From: Umbelopsis ramanniana AG
Taxonomy: Eukaryota; Mucoromycota; Umbelopsidomycetes; Umbelopsidales; Umbelopsidaceae
Length of the DNA stretch: 64,000 nucleotides
Direction of reading: 5' to 3'
NCBI RefSeq assembly: GCF_025399195.1
Contig: NW_026252108.1
Coordinates: 186,001-250,000 of the forward strand
Below the pieces are notes generated by a model that saw nothing but the letters and a program-made list of their open reading frames with translations, was not told where the DNA came from and did no database searches. The position numbers were made by a program, and so were the translations under genes. Of the stretch, positions 39,417-51,657 are shown one piece after another (within the stretch, counting starts at the first letter, position 1; each line of letters begins with the position of its first letter).

Positions 39417-39593
39417 AATTTATGCCCTATGAATTAGCAGTGTGGTATCTGACAGCAACTTTTTTTTTTTTTATGAAATTTCCCTGCTGTTGCCCAAGCC
39501 TCAACGAAGTCACAAAATGCAAAGTTGCCATTCGGCCTTTCAAATGTGATATCCTCAATACTGCTGCTTCCGCAAACACCTGCTCATCCCAAC
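39417..39593. promoter_or_regulatory. short bidirectional promoter region
   Basis: The MAK21 and Gemin7-like start codons are 177 bases apart in opposite directions. A T run of about 12 lies near 39461-39472. Both core promoters must be in this interval or overlap the 5' untranslated regions. Confidence 0.45.
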
Positions 39594-39842
39594 ATGTCAG
39601 AAGCTTCAGACATTCTACGCAAACAATCTTTACAATTTTGGCTCAATGTAGCTCAGAAGCAACCTCTTATGGAAGCGGATCTGTATCAAGGAGCACAAGT
39701 GAAAGGAACCCTAGTTTCAACTGACGCCGAATGCAACCGTTTCAGGGTCGACAACTTGCAAACTGTCATGGGCGGACACAAGCAGGCTGTTTTGCGAGGA
39801 ACGGATGTTAATAAAATGGTGTTCGACTGGCCCAAAAATTGA
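39594..39842 (+). CDS. GEMIN7: Gemin7-like SMN-complex protein
   Basis: A single-exon gene for 82 residues. The fold is Sm-like: helix ILRKQSLQFWLNVAQK, then strands DLYQGAQVKGTLVSTDAECN, FRVDNLQTVMGGHKQAVLRG and a final TDVNKMVFDW. The pattern of a small N-terminal helix, G-x-x-V, NF/RF-x-V-x-x-LQT-x-x-G and AVLR-x-x-D matches animal Gemin7, a member of the SMN complex that loads Sm rings onto spliceosomal snRNAs. Budding yeast lacks this complex apart from a Gemin2 homologue, so retention fits an early-diverging fungus. The ATG at 39594 (MSEASDIL) is chosen because upstream codons read as a chance extension. The gene would be easy to miss because of its size. Confidence 0.75.
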   Translation: MSEASDILRKQSLQFWLNVAQKQPLMEADLYQGAQVKGTLVSTDAECNRFRVDNLQTVMGGHKQAVLRGTDVNKMVFDWPKN

Positions 39843-40315
39843 TGAGAATGAAGTGGAGATCAGTTACGTATGCGCAAGAATTGAGACACTTTATGGGATT
39901 ATCACAGCGTGTGTGACCGCCTCACTCAAGCTTTTCCTTCGACCTCTCTCTGTCTTTGTCACAATCTCTTTCTTGAGTTGAAATGGGTCACCTCAAGCTA
40001 TCCATGCTGAGATGAGAGCAGTGAACTCAGAATGGTTTTTTATAACTTCTGTAAATATTCCCATAATACCAGTAATATGAAAGTATTGGATATAGAGTGT
40101 ATCCGTAGTTTGGTTTTTAAATAGGAAATAGGCCGGCTTTTTATTATACCACAGCACTGAAAATAATACACATGTACGAATAAACTATTTGTAGAGTAGC
40201 ATCCTCAAGAATAACGTTTGCTTCTTAGTTTTTTCGACAGCGACGAGAGGACCAAGGCAGAAGACATTTACATTTTGCGGTTCATATGAGATAAGTCACG
40301 TTTGGTGATCTACAT

Positions 40316-40759
40316 CTATCGACAGCAGTACGTTGCTAATGTGGGGGGTCGTCCCTTATAAGCAACTGAAAAATGATGTGTCCGCGTTAAATAATGGTTG
40401 GTGCTCATAACAGCATATACTCTTCTTACCTGCCAGTTTCTGCTGCGCGCAGGAAATACCAGCACAATCAGTACTGGGACAAAATATCTCCTCACAGCAA
40501 TTGCAAAAGCCTGTTTTTACTTTATAGCATCCTGGCCCGAGATCACGGTTAGGGGCTGGGCATGAGTAGGTGTTGGCTGAACATACTTTATTGCGAAAGA
40601 GTAAGTCAATGGACATAGCAAAATTTCTGATAGTAAGGCAGCACGAATCTTACTGTCTGGCATGCAAGCTATAGATCGGTGTGCGACCCGGCGAGGTTTA
40701 GAAAATATACCCGGCGTAAGGGAGAATATGAAAAATATTATGAGAGTATAATGAAGCAT
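40316..40759 (-). CDS. small secreted cysteine-rich protein (12 Cys), unknown function
   Basis: Three exons assembled by eye: 40759-40654, 40585-40430 and 40365-40316, giving 103 residues. The N-terminus MLHYTLIIFFIFSLTPG is a clear signal peptide. The mature part contains 12 cysteines, with KVKTGFCNCCEEIFC and STDCAGISC in the middle and YCCR at the end. Both introns have GTAAGA donors; the acceptors are ATAAAG and TTTCAG. All three exons stay in frame and the last one brings the final two cysteines, which supports the model. An in-frame ATG at 40795 would add 12 residues, but a TATAAT-like element near 40812 suggests the downstream start. I do not recognise the family; a secreted effector, defensin-like or matrix protein is possible. 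Confidence 0.6.
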
Positions 40760-41163
40760 TGGAATTAAAGAACGGGAGAAAAAGCCAACGGCCAAATCAG
40801 CTCGTACTCCTCATTATATTGATAAAGCGGGATCAGACTGATTTCTCCTGTTCCACCTCCTCTAGGAACTTCACTTTAGGCTTCGCCGTATGCGATCACC
40901 ATGCTACTGCGGGTAAGAAGCAGATACTTTAACGGACTGCTGTAAACAGTCAAATTACAAGAGACATCAGTACATCGAGCAGTATTATCTCTAAGCGAAA
41001 TTGGAAAGATTTCGGATATGTAGAAATGATTCCTTTTACTGTGAGTATGAGCGTCAACGGGTATGGAAATTTTATAATACAGGGGAATCATAGCTGATGA
41101 TGAGGAATGCAGGCTCTAAAAATATTGGTTATAGATGAAATAAAAAGGTGATGCTAGACTCTG

Positions 41164-44100
41164 TTATGGATCATTTTCGGCTTCCTTCAAAAGGTCTTAT
41201 TATATTGACGTTAGCATTGACTTCAGCGTCAAAAACCAAGTACCTTTCTTGAAAAATACTCACCTTGCCAATGATTATTAGGTCCAAAGTGGTCTTCTGA
41301 TTCGCGTGCTCCATCGGACTGGTCCTCCTGGTCACTCAGGCTATTGGTGCTGTAGTGGTTGTATATCGATTTAGCAAACCAACATTTCCCAACATGCGAT
41401 AAAAAAAAACAGGCTAGTAGGGCTTACCTCGCTGTGATGGTGGGGTCGACAAAGTCGCGGTGCCAGAAATAATCCAACAACGCACTATCGTTTGTTGGCG
41501 ATACTGGGGACGCAAGACCGCTCATGATAGCAACAGAAGATCCAGAAACGGGACTGTTGTTTGAAGCCCCTTCATATGAAGGCATGGTGTCGTGAATATT
41601 GTCAACTAGGATAGCAGGCACTGTAAATGGGATGCAGTCAGTACCAAATAATTATTATTTTTTGTTTTCTTTTGGACATGGATGAACTCCAGAGGTAGTG
41701 GTACTTACATAAAGCAGTCCTAGCTCGCTTCTCCATAGTTTTCTTTGCTTCCAAATGTTGAAGGAACTTTTTGCGCTGAACAACCGTCCATATGAGACCT
41801 CGAACACGCTCAATATTGACAAGAACCTCGACAGTCTCCTGCTTTTTGGCATTCTGTAAAAGATCCTCCAAGCTGCAAATTCGGTAGTCAGTCACTGGGA
41901 AAGACGTTGTATGTCCACCTACTCAAAGAAATGACATGTACTTACACTAGAGCATTTTCTGGTACAATCAGCTTATATTGAGCAAGCATAAGTAGCATGT
42001 TGTTGAACGATATGCCTTTGGACGACTCGGATGCCACACTCTCCTATAATGTTCAAAATATAGAGTCAGGTTTGGTTGATGGCAGTATGCAAAGTTAGGA
42101 GGTAGGGATACATACCCAAAATAGTCGATTGAGAAGTCGTCTCCGCTGATGTACTTCGCGTTTATCGATCTGCTGTAGTTTCTGATTCAGAACTGCAACA
42201 TCCACCTTGAGTTTGTACGGGTCATCAATCACAAACGAAGGAGAATCTACGCTTCTGCACTCTTGCATTAAGTTTTTTATGCTGAATTCTTCGCTATAAG
42301 TTTTCAAATCAAACATGCCGCTCAGTTTCTGTAAGAATACAGGTTAGTCATGCGAATCCAGTTGTAGCAAGCCTATTATACTCTTTCACGTTACCTGCCA
42401 AAAGCGAACATAGTCATTTTGCTGAATATAACCCGTACGTTCAACATCAACCTCAGCCCAAGCGTTCTTGAATTTTCGAATTTCTTCTCGGTTAACCAAT
42501 GAGAAATTGGCTGCAATTTGGTATACGTAGGCGAAGTTGTCGGATACGACGGCAACTAGAATACCCGTAAATATGTACATGGATATAATGTTAAAGGAGA
42601 GAAAGAGAAAGTACGACCATGCGAGCGATCCACAATCCGATTCCAAAAAGTTTTCTGCGTCCACACAGTTCGGTGCCTCTATTGCAAAGTCATGCATAAC
42701 GGTGTTCCATCCTTCACTGTAATTGCCAGTTAGAGTTAATTTGAATTAATGCCAGAAAGGTTGGTCTTGGAATACTTTACCCTGTGGAATACCGCACCAA
42801 CGAGACCATTGCATTTGCAAAGCCTCTGAAGTTGACATGTTCAGTAGTGGCTTGACTACCATATCTTGTAAGACCAAAGATCTCCATAAACATGATGGCG
42901 TAGGATATCATAACAATCAACCAAACCGCCAAAACGTTCAAGATTTGATACGCAGAAGCCCTGAATATAATGATTGGTGATTAGAGAAATTAGCACATGA
43001 TACAAAGAAAATTTTACAACATTAGCACTACTTACGCCATAGTTGTGAAAAGTTGATTCAAGCTATCACTTCGTTGGACGAGCTTAAAACAAATAGCCGT
43101 CATAAAAAGCTTTTGTGCTTCAACATTGAGTTGAAGCTCGCTGAAGCTTAATGTAACAATAAGGGTAATGGCCGCTCCAAAAACGACGACCAGATCATAC
43201 AAGTTCCACAGATTTTGACGGAAAGAATACCAACCCAAGCCAAGCAGTTTAACACTGATTTCGAAGAGGTACACCACAATGAAACCAAGATAGATAAAAC
43301 CTGTTAAGTCAACGTTGGTTAATTGAATGCCATATTTCAAAGAAGAGAATTTTGCAATAGTTACGTACGCTTTGCCACGGAAAGTGCTTGGATCTCATCA
43401 TCGAGAACCGAATCTGTACATAAAACTAGGATGTTGATGGTAATGACCCAAGTCATGATCTTGTAGAATTGTCCAGTCTTATCCACGACCAAATCAAAGC
43501 ACCATCGTCGCATACGATTGACAGGGGGGACCTTTGGACGCTTGGCGGGCCGAATTTGACTAAGAAGCTTCTTCAAATCCAGCCAGCGTCTTTGATCGGA
43601 TGTAAGATAGGCGGTTCCATTTCGCTTTGAAAAGTTTTCAATAACGACACCAAGGAACAAGGAAATAACGAAGATAGAACCTGCCAGGTTGTAGGCCATA
43701 AAGAAGATGCCCCACATTTGGCTGGCATCCGTTTGACTATTCTGATTAGGGCCGACAATGGACATGCTTGTGATCAGTACATTGATCCATCCTTCTCCAC
43801 TGCAAATTTCGAACAGGATCAGCAACCCACTCCAAAAGGAATCGAAGCTATAAACATATGGATTCTGCCATACGCGTGGCATATAGATTGAGGCACCATC
43901 AGGCATAGGAGCTTGCATGCCTAGGGAACTTTCAAACATACACGAAATTTTGTCTGATGCACCGCTATCATTGCAGCTGTAGAATAAGCCTTGAAAGATA
44001 TTTTGGCCATACAGTGCAAAGGGGACAATGAGACATAATCCTAAGGCTGCAGCATCCAGAATGCGAGGTAGACCGGTGAATAAAATAGCACTGAAAGTTT

Positions 44101-47100
44101 CTTTGGCGGACGGAAGCAGGTTAATCAATCGTAGAGCTCGAAGCGCTTTGAATGCACGGAACGCGCGGGACAACCAGCTAGTCAATGCAAAAGTTCCAAA
44201 GTTGGCCATGTACAATGTAATCAACACGAAGAAATCCAGTACGTTCCATCCGTTAAGAAGGTAAGCATTGGGAGTCAATAGAAATCCGTCGGCAATAATT
44301 CGAATGAGGAATTCCAGAGTGAAAAAGAAGGTGAATCCCCAGTCGAGATACATGAACAGCTTGAGCCGTCCAGGGTTGTCTTGCTGAGAGAGTTGGTATA
44401 CAGGGGTGTTATAAATCGTCAAGACGACATTGACAGCAACACAAAGGAAGATGAAGGAAGATACGAAGGTGCTGTACCATTCTGAGGGTTGTGTTCCAAA
44501 AGTTCGTTGACCTCTTGGTGAGGGCACAATCAATTGACACCATCGACGAATTCTGTTGCTAGGTGAAAAGATCCATAATGATTTATCGTACATTGGATGA
44601 GCCATAATGAATTCTCTTTTTTGCGCCTGTCTTTCGATAACATCATCCCTGGCATTTTCCACCTTGCGCACGACAAATGCTTCCAAGACAGAAGGATCGA
44701 CTTGAAGTCTTTGAAGAGCATTAGCCGTTGATTGAAACTCGTCTTTGTTTTTGTTATTATTCAGGATTTCCAACGGATTCAAAGCATCGAATGTCATGCT
44801 TTTGCGTATGTTTTTTAGCGGATAAGCAGCATAGCTTTTTTCGACATTGAAATACTTCTTGAAACCGTGCCAGGCATTACTGAAGGAACTTTTACTCTCA
44901 GCTTGGTATACAGAGGACTGATCATCGGCGGTGATTTTGATATATGGCTGCCACAATCAATGTGGTCAGTTCGTTACTCTGAATCAAGTTACTTCAATAG
45001 GGTTTCAACGAACTAACCTGTTCAATAGGAATTGCATTGCCTCTACTGGAATCCACCAAAAATTCTCGCACATATTCTTTTTGAGTCGAAAGCACTAGGC
45101 CACTAGGCATATTATCGAGAGCAAGACCTTTGGGTTTGGGTTTGAGATATCGGAAGAGATTCCACCGACTGGCAATAGGTGCATCTTCCAATATCATGGT
45201 ATCATTCTTGTTAAGATAATCTTGCACTTGACGTTGTCGTTTTTCCTCTTCAGCTGTCTCAAAGTTTTCCATAATAATCGCAATGAACATATTGACGAGC
45301 ACGACTATATGAAATAAAGGCCATCAATATGAATAAAATCAAACAGCAAGGGGGTTCGCAGAACTCCATAAAGGACTAAAATATACAACTTAAAGTGACG
45401 CACTTACAGTTGGAGAAACAAAACCAAATGCACAGGAAAATAGCATTGACCGCGCTATTGTTAGTCGGATAGCCTGCTTCCATGGATGCATACAATACAT
45501 CCGTCCAATTTTCTCCCGAGAATAGCTTAATATGTGTGTTAGCCTTCGACATGACTGTAGAAACATAGATCGTCTTCATAAGCTCACCTGATATAGGCCA
45601 GCAAATGCGTTATACACTGAGTAGAATCTCATTTCGTCGCCACTGTCATTCATTGACCCTTCCAAGAGTTGTATTGCCTATTGCCAGAAGACCCATGTTA
45701 AAGCGAAATACGAAGGGGGGGGTATAAGGATGGGGGATAAACTTACCACCATACCACAGATAAGAGTAACGAGAACCACAAAGAACACCAAGTTCATTAA
45801 ACCATAGACACTACCCAGGATGCGAGATATGATGGCTCGCATCCTTGGAAAAGCTACCAATACACGGTATATTCGAATGATTTGGAATCCCGTGAGCCAA
45901 GAGTACGCGATGGAGTTCCCATGAATAGGTGGTAATTGGATGATGCAAGTAACCACAGCAATTAACATATCTGTCCTGTTTCTTGTCTCATTGAAGAAGG
46001 ATCTCCACTCTGGAAAGTAGCTGGCAAAGCGAATCAAAGCTTCTACCATGAAAGCAAGAGTGAAACCAAGTTCAATTCGATCTGTTGTGCGTGACGGAGG
46101 AGGTGTTAAGACATAACTGTATACATGGATTCGTCTCATGTGGAGACTCGGATGGTCGAAAAATCTTACCTAAAAGTGCTAATTCGTCCGCTGACATTCC
46201 AAAATTCTTACAGCCCATAACAATAAGATCAATTGCAACTAGAACGACCCAAATCGGAGATGATACTTTAACAAATTGTTGCAGCCAGGTCGCTCTCTTG
46301 GGTTTCTTCGCAGCTTGACCTTGCTCTCGGAAAGACCAGCCTTCTTCATTGTCATTCAACACAGGTTTAGCTCTTGAGCTTGTAAATGCCGAGTGTTTTG
46401 AATCTTCACGAACTTTCGCAAACATTTCGTTAATGACAGCAACGAAAAGGTTGATCAACCAAAAGTTCATAATGATGACAATGACAATAAAGTATAAACT
46501 GGCCACAAGATACTCCGCATCGCACATATCGTACATACGATCCGTCCAACTTTGAACTAGAGCAGTCATTGGCGTCAATAACATTCTATGTCAACAAAAT
46601 TTGCCCACCCGACGGTAGCCTTACTTACCTCCGGCAATGATTAAAACAATTTCCATGGATTCAAATATATTGTCGAAGCTGACAGTGTTGCCAAATGCAT
46701 TCTCGGTTTCCTGAGCATAGCAATGTCAATTAGTGTGACCGAACACATATGTTAAATAAGCCCTTTACTTACCCTGCATTGAAGGCCTTGCGAACAAATA
46801 AAGCCTTTGGACCATAAACCTGGAGTTCCATCCTTTTGAATGAAAGGCATTATAGTGCCATTATCCATGTAGCCTCCACAGTACTGTTGAAGAACCTGCA
46901 CATTGGTTGCATTTGTTGGATCTACGACAGAGACATTAAAGCCTGGCGAAAAATTGGAGAGTGCTAGTTGGAAAAATAACTTACCTGTCCAAACACAATG
47001 TCTCAAAAAAGATCCACGAAATGCCTGAACTCCAATGATACTACAAAAGGAGTTATTAGGAATCATTTACGAAAGCCATACCGTCACTAAGTAGATCAAG

Positions 47101-48785
47101 CGCTCACCCAAATATGACGAAAAAGAAGCACACAAAGAACATGACGTTAACCAGAAGAGGGGCGGATTTCTTCAAGCTATGTAAAATGATCTTGTTGCCA
47201 TTTGTAATGTTAAGCAGTCGTAACAGACGAATGGCTGACAGCATTTTAAACACTAGGATGCGCTGTGAGTCTCCGGCAATCTCTTGGTGCGATAATAGAA
47301 GGATCAAATCTACCCAGTAACCAATGACTGAGAGAAAGTCGACACGATTCCAGCTGTGTCGCAGATAGGCATTGGGAGGTTTGATGTACGTCGTGGTATT
47401 ATCTGGGTTATCCGTTCGATTTGCAGCATCCTTCTCATCCACCACATCATCCCCTTCACCTGCTTCCTTCGCCACAGCTACCAGTGGTGGATTGAAGAAA
47501 AATCCATACACTATTATTCGGCACACCATTTCAAGACTAAAACAAGCATTGCGTTAAGTTAAATTTTGTAGGGCCAAATATCCTATCTTCATGTCACTTA
47601 CGTATAAAAGCAAAATATCGCCATAATAGCATACTGATCCCAAGTCTCGCCAAAAGACGTCGGTGGGGTTGGGTTCTGATTAGAACCCCAAAACACAATG
47701 AAGAGAATAATAGCGTGTAAGGCAATGATGACCATGATGAGTGTTTCTAACCAACTGAATACCCAGGTTGTTAGCTCTAAGGGTCATGCTGTGTCTACAG
47801 CCAAACTCAGATAGCCTTACCTCCATGCCAGAATTCGGGCTAATGCAACACGTAATGAATTGTCTGGATTGAATATATGACAACTCTTTCCTGCTAATAG
47901 GATTTGCTTAACGGATTGTGACGCTTCGCTTCCTATGGATTGAGCACTCTTTTTGTCTTTTCGATAATCGTAATCTGGAGTGAGCTGTCGTTCTGGAACT
48001 GGTGTCATTTCAATATCATCATCCAATCGTCTTCTTTCGTTTGCAGTGAGAAGGCCAGTCAATGGCTCCTGCTGTAATATACGATCCTCTTCTAAATCAC
48101 TTCGACTTCGTCGGTTTTGCAAATTGACTACTCGAGTTGATACCCTCCGTATCATCTTGGATATACCGTGGAGAGACCTTGAATGGTAAATAGTCGGCAC
48201 CGATATGGATTCGGATCGTCCAAATGGGTTACTTTCAACATAATTCGGTGTCTGTGGATAATGTACTGGTGATGGGGCTTGGATGGGCATAGCGCCTGCC
48301 GCATTAGTGGTCAAGCGAGCTGTGTCTGAATCATCCAAAGTATCTTCTCTATCAAGCGTCGAAAACCCTGAAAATGATGTTACAGATGGATTTCGATAGC
48401 TTTGTTGTCGACTGAAACTGACATGTCTCGTGAGGAATGGAGGAGAACCTGGAGTTTGCGCAGTAGGACTACCTAGCTGACCATCTATGTCTCGTCCAGG
48501 CGATGTCGATCGAGGTGAGTCATGTGAATACCCCAAATATTCATGAGACTTTTGGTCATTCTGAAACGATTGCTCAAAGTCTTGCACATTGACTGGACGA
48601 GTCTGCGTCTGACGGCGGCGGATGGCTGTGTCTTGGGGCTGAACAGCATGAGCTGAGAATGACATGAAGTTGCTTTGACGATAAGGGTTGTTGGGGTTGA
48701 CCGATATCGGTCGTGGGGCTTCCTCTGTATCAGATTCTTCATAGCTGGCCAGAAAGGATCCGAATTCGTGATCACTAGGATCCAT
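41164..48785 (-). CDS. CCH1: voltage-gated high-affinity calcium channel CCH1
   Basis: CCH1 is the pore subunit of the fungal high-affinity Ca2+ influx system, normally with MID1. It has many exons and roughly 2000 residues. The N-terminal 300 residues are Ser/Pro-rich and cytosolic. Four six-helix repeats follow: I at about 46.6-47.8 kb, II 45.4-46.4 kb, III 43.4-44.5 kb, IV 42.4-43.4 kb. S4 segments carry spaced arginines (for example SAIRLLRLLNITNG and RAFRAFKALRALRLI). Pore loops read GENW in II, GEGW in III and SEGW in IV; repeat I has FDNIFESMEIVL without a GE motif. The C-terminal part has an EF-hand-like AWAEVDVERTGYIQQNDYV. Final small exons give HWQDLLKEAENDP. Confidence 0.92.
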
Positions 48786-49229
48786 TGTGCTATTGATTTA
48801 GAGATTACCGCATGCAACGTTGTGAACCTTTGCCCAGACTTCAATGGTACCTTGAAAATTTGAGCGGAATTTGAAATGCAGATCAAAGGGCAGTCTTGTT
48901 GAGGCTAAGTTTACCCTTTGGCCAAACTTACAATGTTATAACCAAAAGTACTTGTTAATATTATTCCACCAAAACTACTTGAAAATACTGATCCAATGAA
49001 TGATATCCGGCTTACAGAAGACTTGCACTTACAAGATGTCCTTATGAATGTCCGCTTGTTAGTGCTTTTTTTTTTCCTCTTTTGATTGGTAATTGCAGCA
49101 GGAAGGATGGAAGATTGTCGCCATTTAAAAACCAATTTGTCGGCAACGTGAGGTTTGAAAAACCTGAGATTAGCTTAAAATTGTCGTGGTTGCGATTTAC
49201 TCAATATCCTTTGCTGTTTTTTGGTTTGA
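48786..49229. other. CCH1 5' flank; no gene seen
   Basis: About 440 bases upstream of CCH1 with an A run near 49065. It should contain the CCH1 promoter. Short open frames have no domain features. Confidence 0.45.
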
Positions 49230-49600
49230 ATCATGGAAAGATCTATTTATTACGAAAATAGGCGCTATGACATGTATGATCAGAAAGGTACGGAAGTTCA
49301 TTATCCAACGGAAAGAGTTATAACCGAGGTAATCGATCCTAATGTGGTTCTTGAAAAGACCAACCGACCAAAGCATTTGGGAGAAAATCAACACTGCCTG
49401 AGAAATCTGCTGTAGAAAGGATAGCTAAAGTAATGCTAATTAAACCTGCAAAGAGAGAATACAGAAAGTACAGTAATAAGCAATAAGAGGAGATTATAGA
49501 CAGAACGATTGAATATGTCCAGGAAAGCGGCCTATAAGGTCTTCTCGATCAATTCAACGACATGAGTCTACACGTCTTCATAGTTTCTGAGCCTTTTTAA
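49230..49600 (+). pseudogene. decayed transposase-like coding fragment, copy A
   Basis: An open frame from 49233 reads MERSIYYENRRYDMYDQKG and then EVIDPNVVLEKTNRP before a stop at 49415. After a shift of frame near 49380, coding-like sequence continues as KPAKREYRKYSNKQ, stop, EEIIDRTIEYVQESGL, stop. The second part resembles the lead-in to the N-terminal helix-turn-helix of fungal DDE transposases. The same first segment occurs inverted about 0.9 kb away. The frame change and stops indicate a dead element. The transposase assignment is inference from pattern, not a database match. Confidence 0.45.
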
Positions 49601-50249
49601 TATGCCCCACTTTTTTTTTTTGCTGCAAATTGAGTAAACGCTCTAGTCCTATTTTACTTATGTAGAGTCGTATATTGCCTTGTTATGTTAGAAATATCCT
49701 TTGAAGACACTTCATTGTTTTCATAGGCTGTCTCATTATGAGGACAATTAATGATGAAAAAATTGCTGTTGACAGACTTTTTTAAGCTGGAGGATTATGA
49801 TCTAAAAGCTGCGATGTTAGTTATTAAATATAAAATGTCAGGGAATAAATAGAATTCAAAAACACTGAGGTATAAGTTGGTTGCTTATATATGGTAAATT
49901 TTATTTCTTTACTATTACCACGGCGGTATAGTTAGTATCGAGGTGGAAAAGACTTTGACGTGGTTTCTGACCACCAGAAAAGGTATTGTAGATATGTTCA
50001 TTATATATCGAAGCTCAACATGGAGCATTGCGTCGACTTTCCGCTCGCACATTGGAGTTCATTTCATAGATCGAAACTTTCATCCAAAAAACAAGCTGCC
50101 TCGGCATGTGTTTGAGTTATTTTTGTCAGTGTGAGGACGGGATGCATATATAAGATGGGCACAAGAAACAATAAACTAATTTGCCATATATCCAACGGCT
50201 GAGTATATGACGGGAGGAACTGGACTATGTCCAGCTTTTCTTCCAATTT

Positions 50250-50462
50250 CCAATGTCCACCGACAATGTGGGTTTAGTCTTCATCAATCTTCTCAGGCGG
50301 TTTTGATTTTCTACATATGCTTTGATCGGTTTTACTTCAAGAACTACATTAGGATTGATTGTCTCAGTTAAAACACCCTCCATTGAACCATAAACTTCCG
50401 TACCTTTCTCGTCGTACAGGTTATAGCGCCTATCATCGTAATATATAGACCTTTACATGACT
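50250..50462 (-). pseudogene. decayed coding fragment, inverted copy B of the 49.2 kb fragment
   Basis: Read on the minus strand from about 50460, the sequence parallels copy A: RSIYYDDRRYNLYDEKGTEV, then TETINPNVVLEVKPI and ENQNRLRRL. The codon after the aligned ATG is a stop (ATG TAA). Nucleotide matches extend over roughly 180 bases with one 3-base gap, and many differences are at third codon positions. A following stretch near 50200 contains FLPSYTQPLDIW, which recalls the LPxYSPxLNPIE block of Tc1/IS630 transposases, though weakly. Confidence 0.45.
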
Positions 50463-51060
50463 CAAACCAAAAACAATAAGATATATTCAAGCAAAAATAA
50501 AAAAAGCTCAGGAATTTTGCGACCATTATTTTTCATCTGGACAAATGTTTTTCATTTGCCGGCAATATTCGTCGCACCGACAGTAAACATTTTGGTCTAC
50601 TCTTATGGATCGACACAATATACAGGTTATACAGAATGAACTTTAGGCTGCTGAAATGTGCTGTTGATAACCATTTCGGAACATAATTTACATTGTGCAT
50701 AGAGGGAGCTTCATATCACATTTCCAGGTTTCAACGGCATTTACGGAAGAAATCGAAGAATTTGCAAAAACATAACAATTTGATCAAGACCAGCGGAGTT
50801 AGACAACCGCGATGGGTTCTGAAGGCTTCTATTGCCCAGTGGCTACTGATTTTTGTATGGTAATAACACGAAAGGGACGAGAATTACATCTGCCGTAACT
50901 ATGCAATGCTGTATACCACGCGCGATATTGATTTCATAGATGGTATCGCTCCACAGTGGCATAAACGTAGAGATGTGGAAGGTCAACAAATGAAAGAGCG
51001 CGATGCCATCTAATGTGGTTACCGGACCATCCGTGGCTCAATTGAACCGGCTAAGCCTGG
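50463..51060. other. degenerate coding-like sequence of uncertain origin
   Basis: Plus-strand frames without stops for 40-50 codons occur at about 50711-50862 (containing KTSGVRQPRWVLKASIAQW) and 50870-51013 (containing YTTRDIDFIDGIAPQWHKRR), but neither begins or ends like a gene and they lie in different frames. A third reading, NTKGTRITSAVTM near 50865, could be a remnant of a transposase core. I treat the stretch as part of the same decayed element zone. Confidence 0.3.
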
Positions 51061-51657
51061 ATTACACCCCATAAAATTTTTTTGTTAAATGGTATGGTAG
51101 TCGATTTCTTTCAGTTCGTTTGGCAAGCAACCTATTGACCTGTTTATCATGGTACCAGTTCGTCATTGGAGTAGTAGTTCGACTGCCGACCCAATCAAGT
51201 GGAAAGCCAACGGGATTATGACCGCAGTGAGTTTGAAAAGGCCGTGACTGACGGGTGCGGAGTTGAGATGGAAAAAAAATGCGATCTTGGTGAATCATAG
51301 CAGTCACAATTTTTTTTTTCTTGACTAGAGAAGTATAAATTGTAGACGCCTTTGGGGTTACAACGGATCTGCTCAGTTCGATCCTTCTTCGACTGACAGC
51401 TTTACTTGCGAAATAAATAACTGTTCGTCGTCTTCTCAATCTCAAGACACAAAGTATGCCTGCCTGCCTTTTCATGTTATGCCTCGTACCATTGCCTAAA
51501 CTAACCCTCACTACTTATTAAAAAGCAGCAATTGTCATTTCGTGTTATCCCATCCTACGAGACACCTTGCACTCCAATTTACAAAGGAACTATCCTTCAT
51601 TCTTCATTGTTTTAGACTTTTCGCATCTCATCTTTATACATACACATATACAACACC
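51061..51657. promoter_or_regulatory. URA2 5' flank
   Basis: About 600 bases upstream of the URA2 start. The last 150 bases are pyrimidine-rich on the plus strand (TTTATACATACACATATACAA just before the ATG), typical of strongly expressed fungal genes. A T run lies near 51310. Open frames on the minus strand here look like chance. Confidence 0.4.

Noticed and set aside
51062-51511. 149-codon minus-strand open frame upstream of URA2
   Set aside because: Composition is Arg/Thr-rich without domains, and the position is the URA2 promoter.
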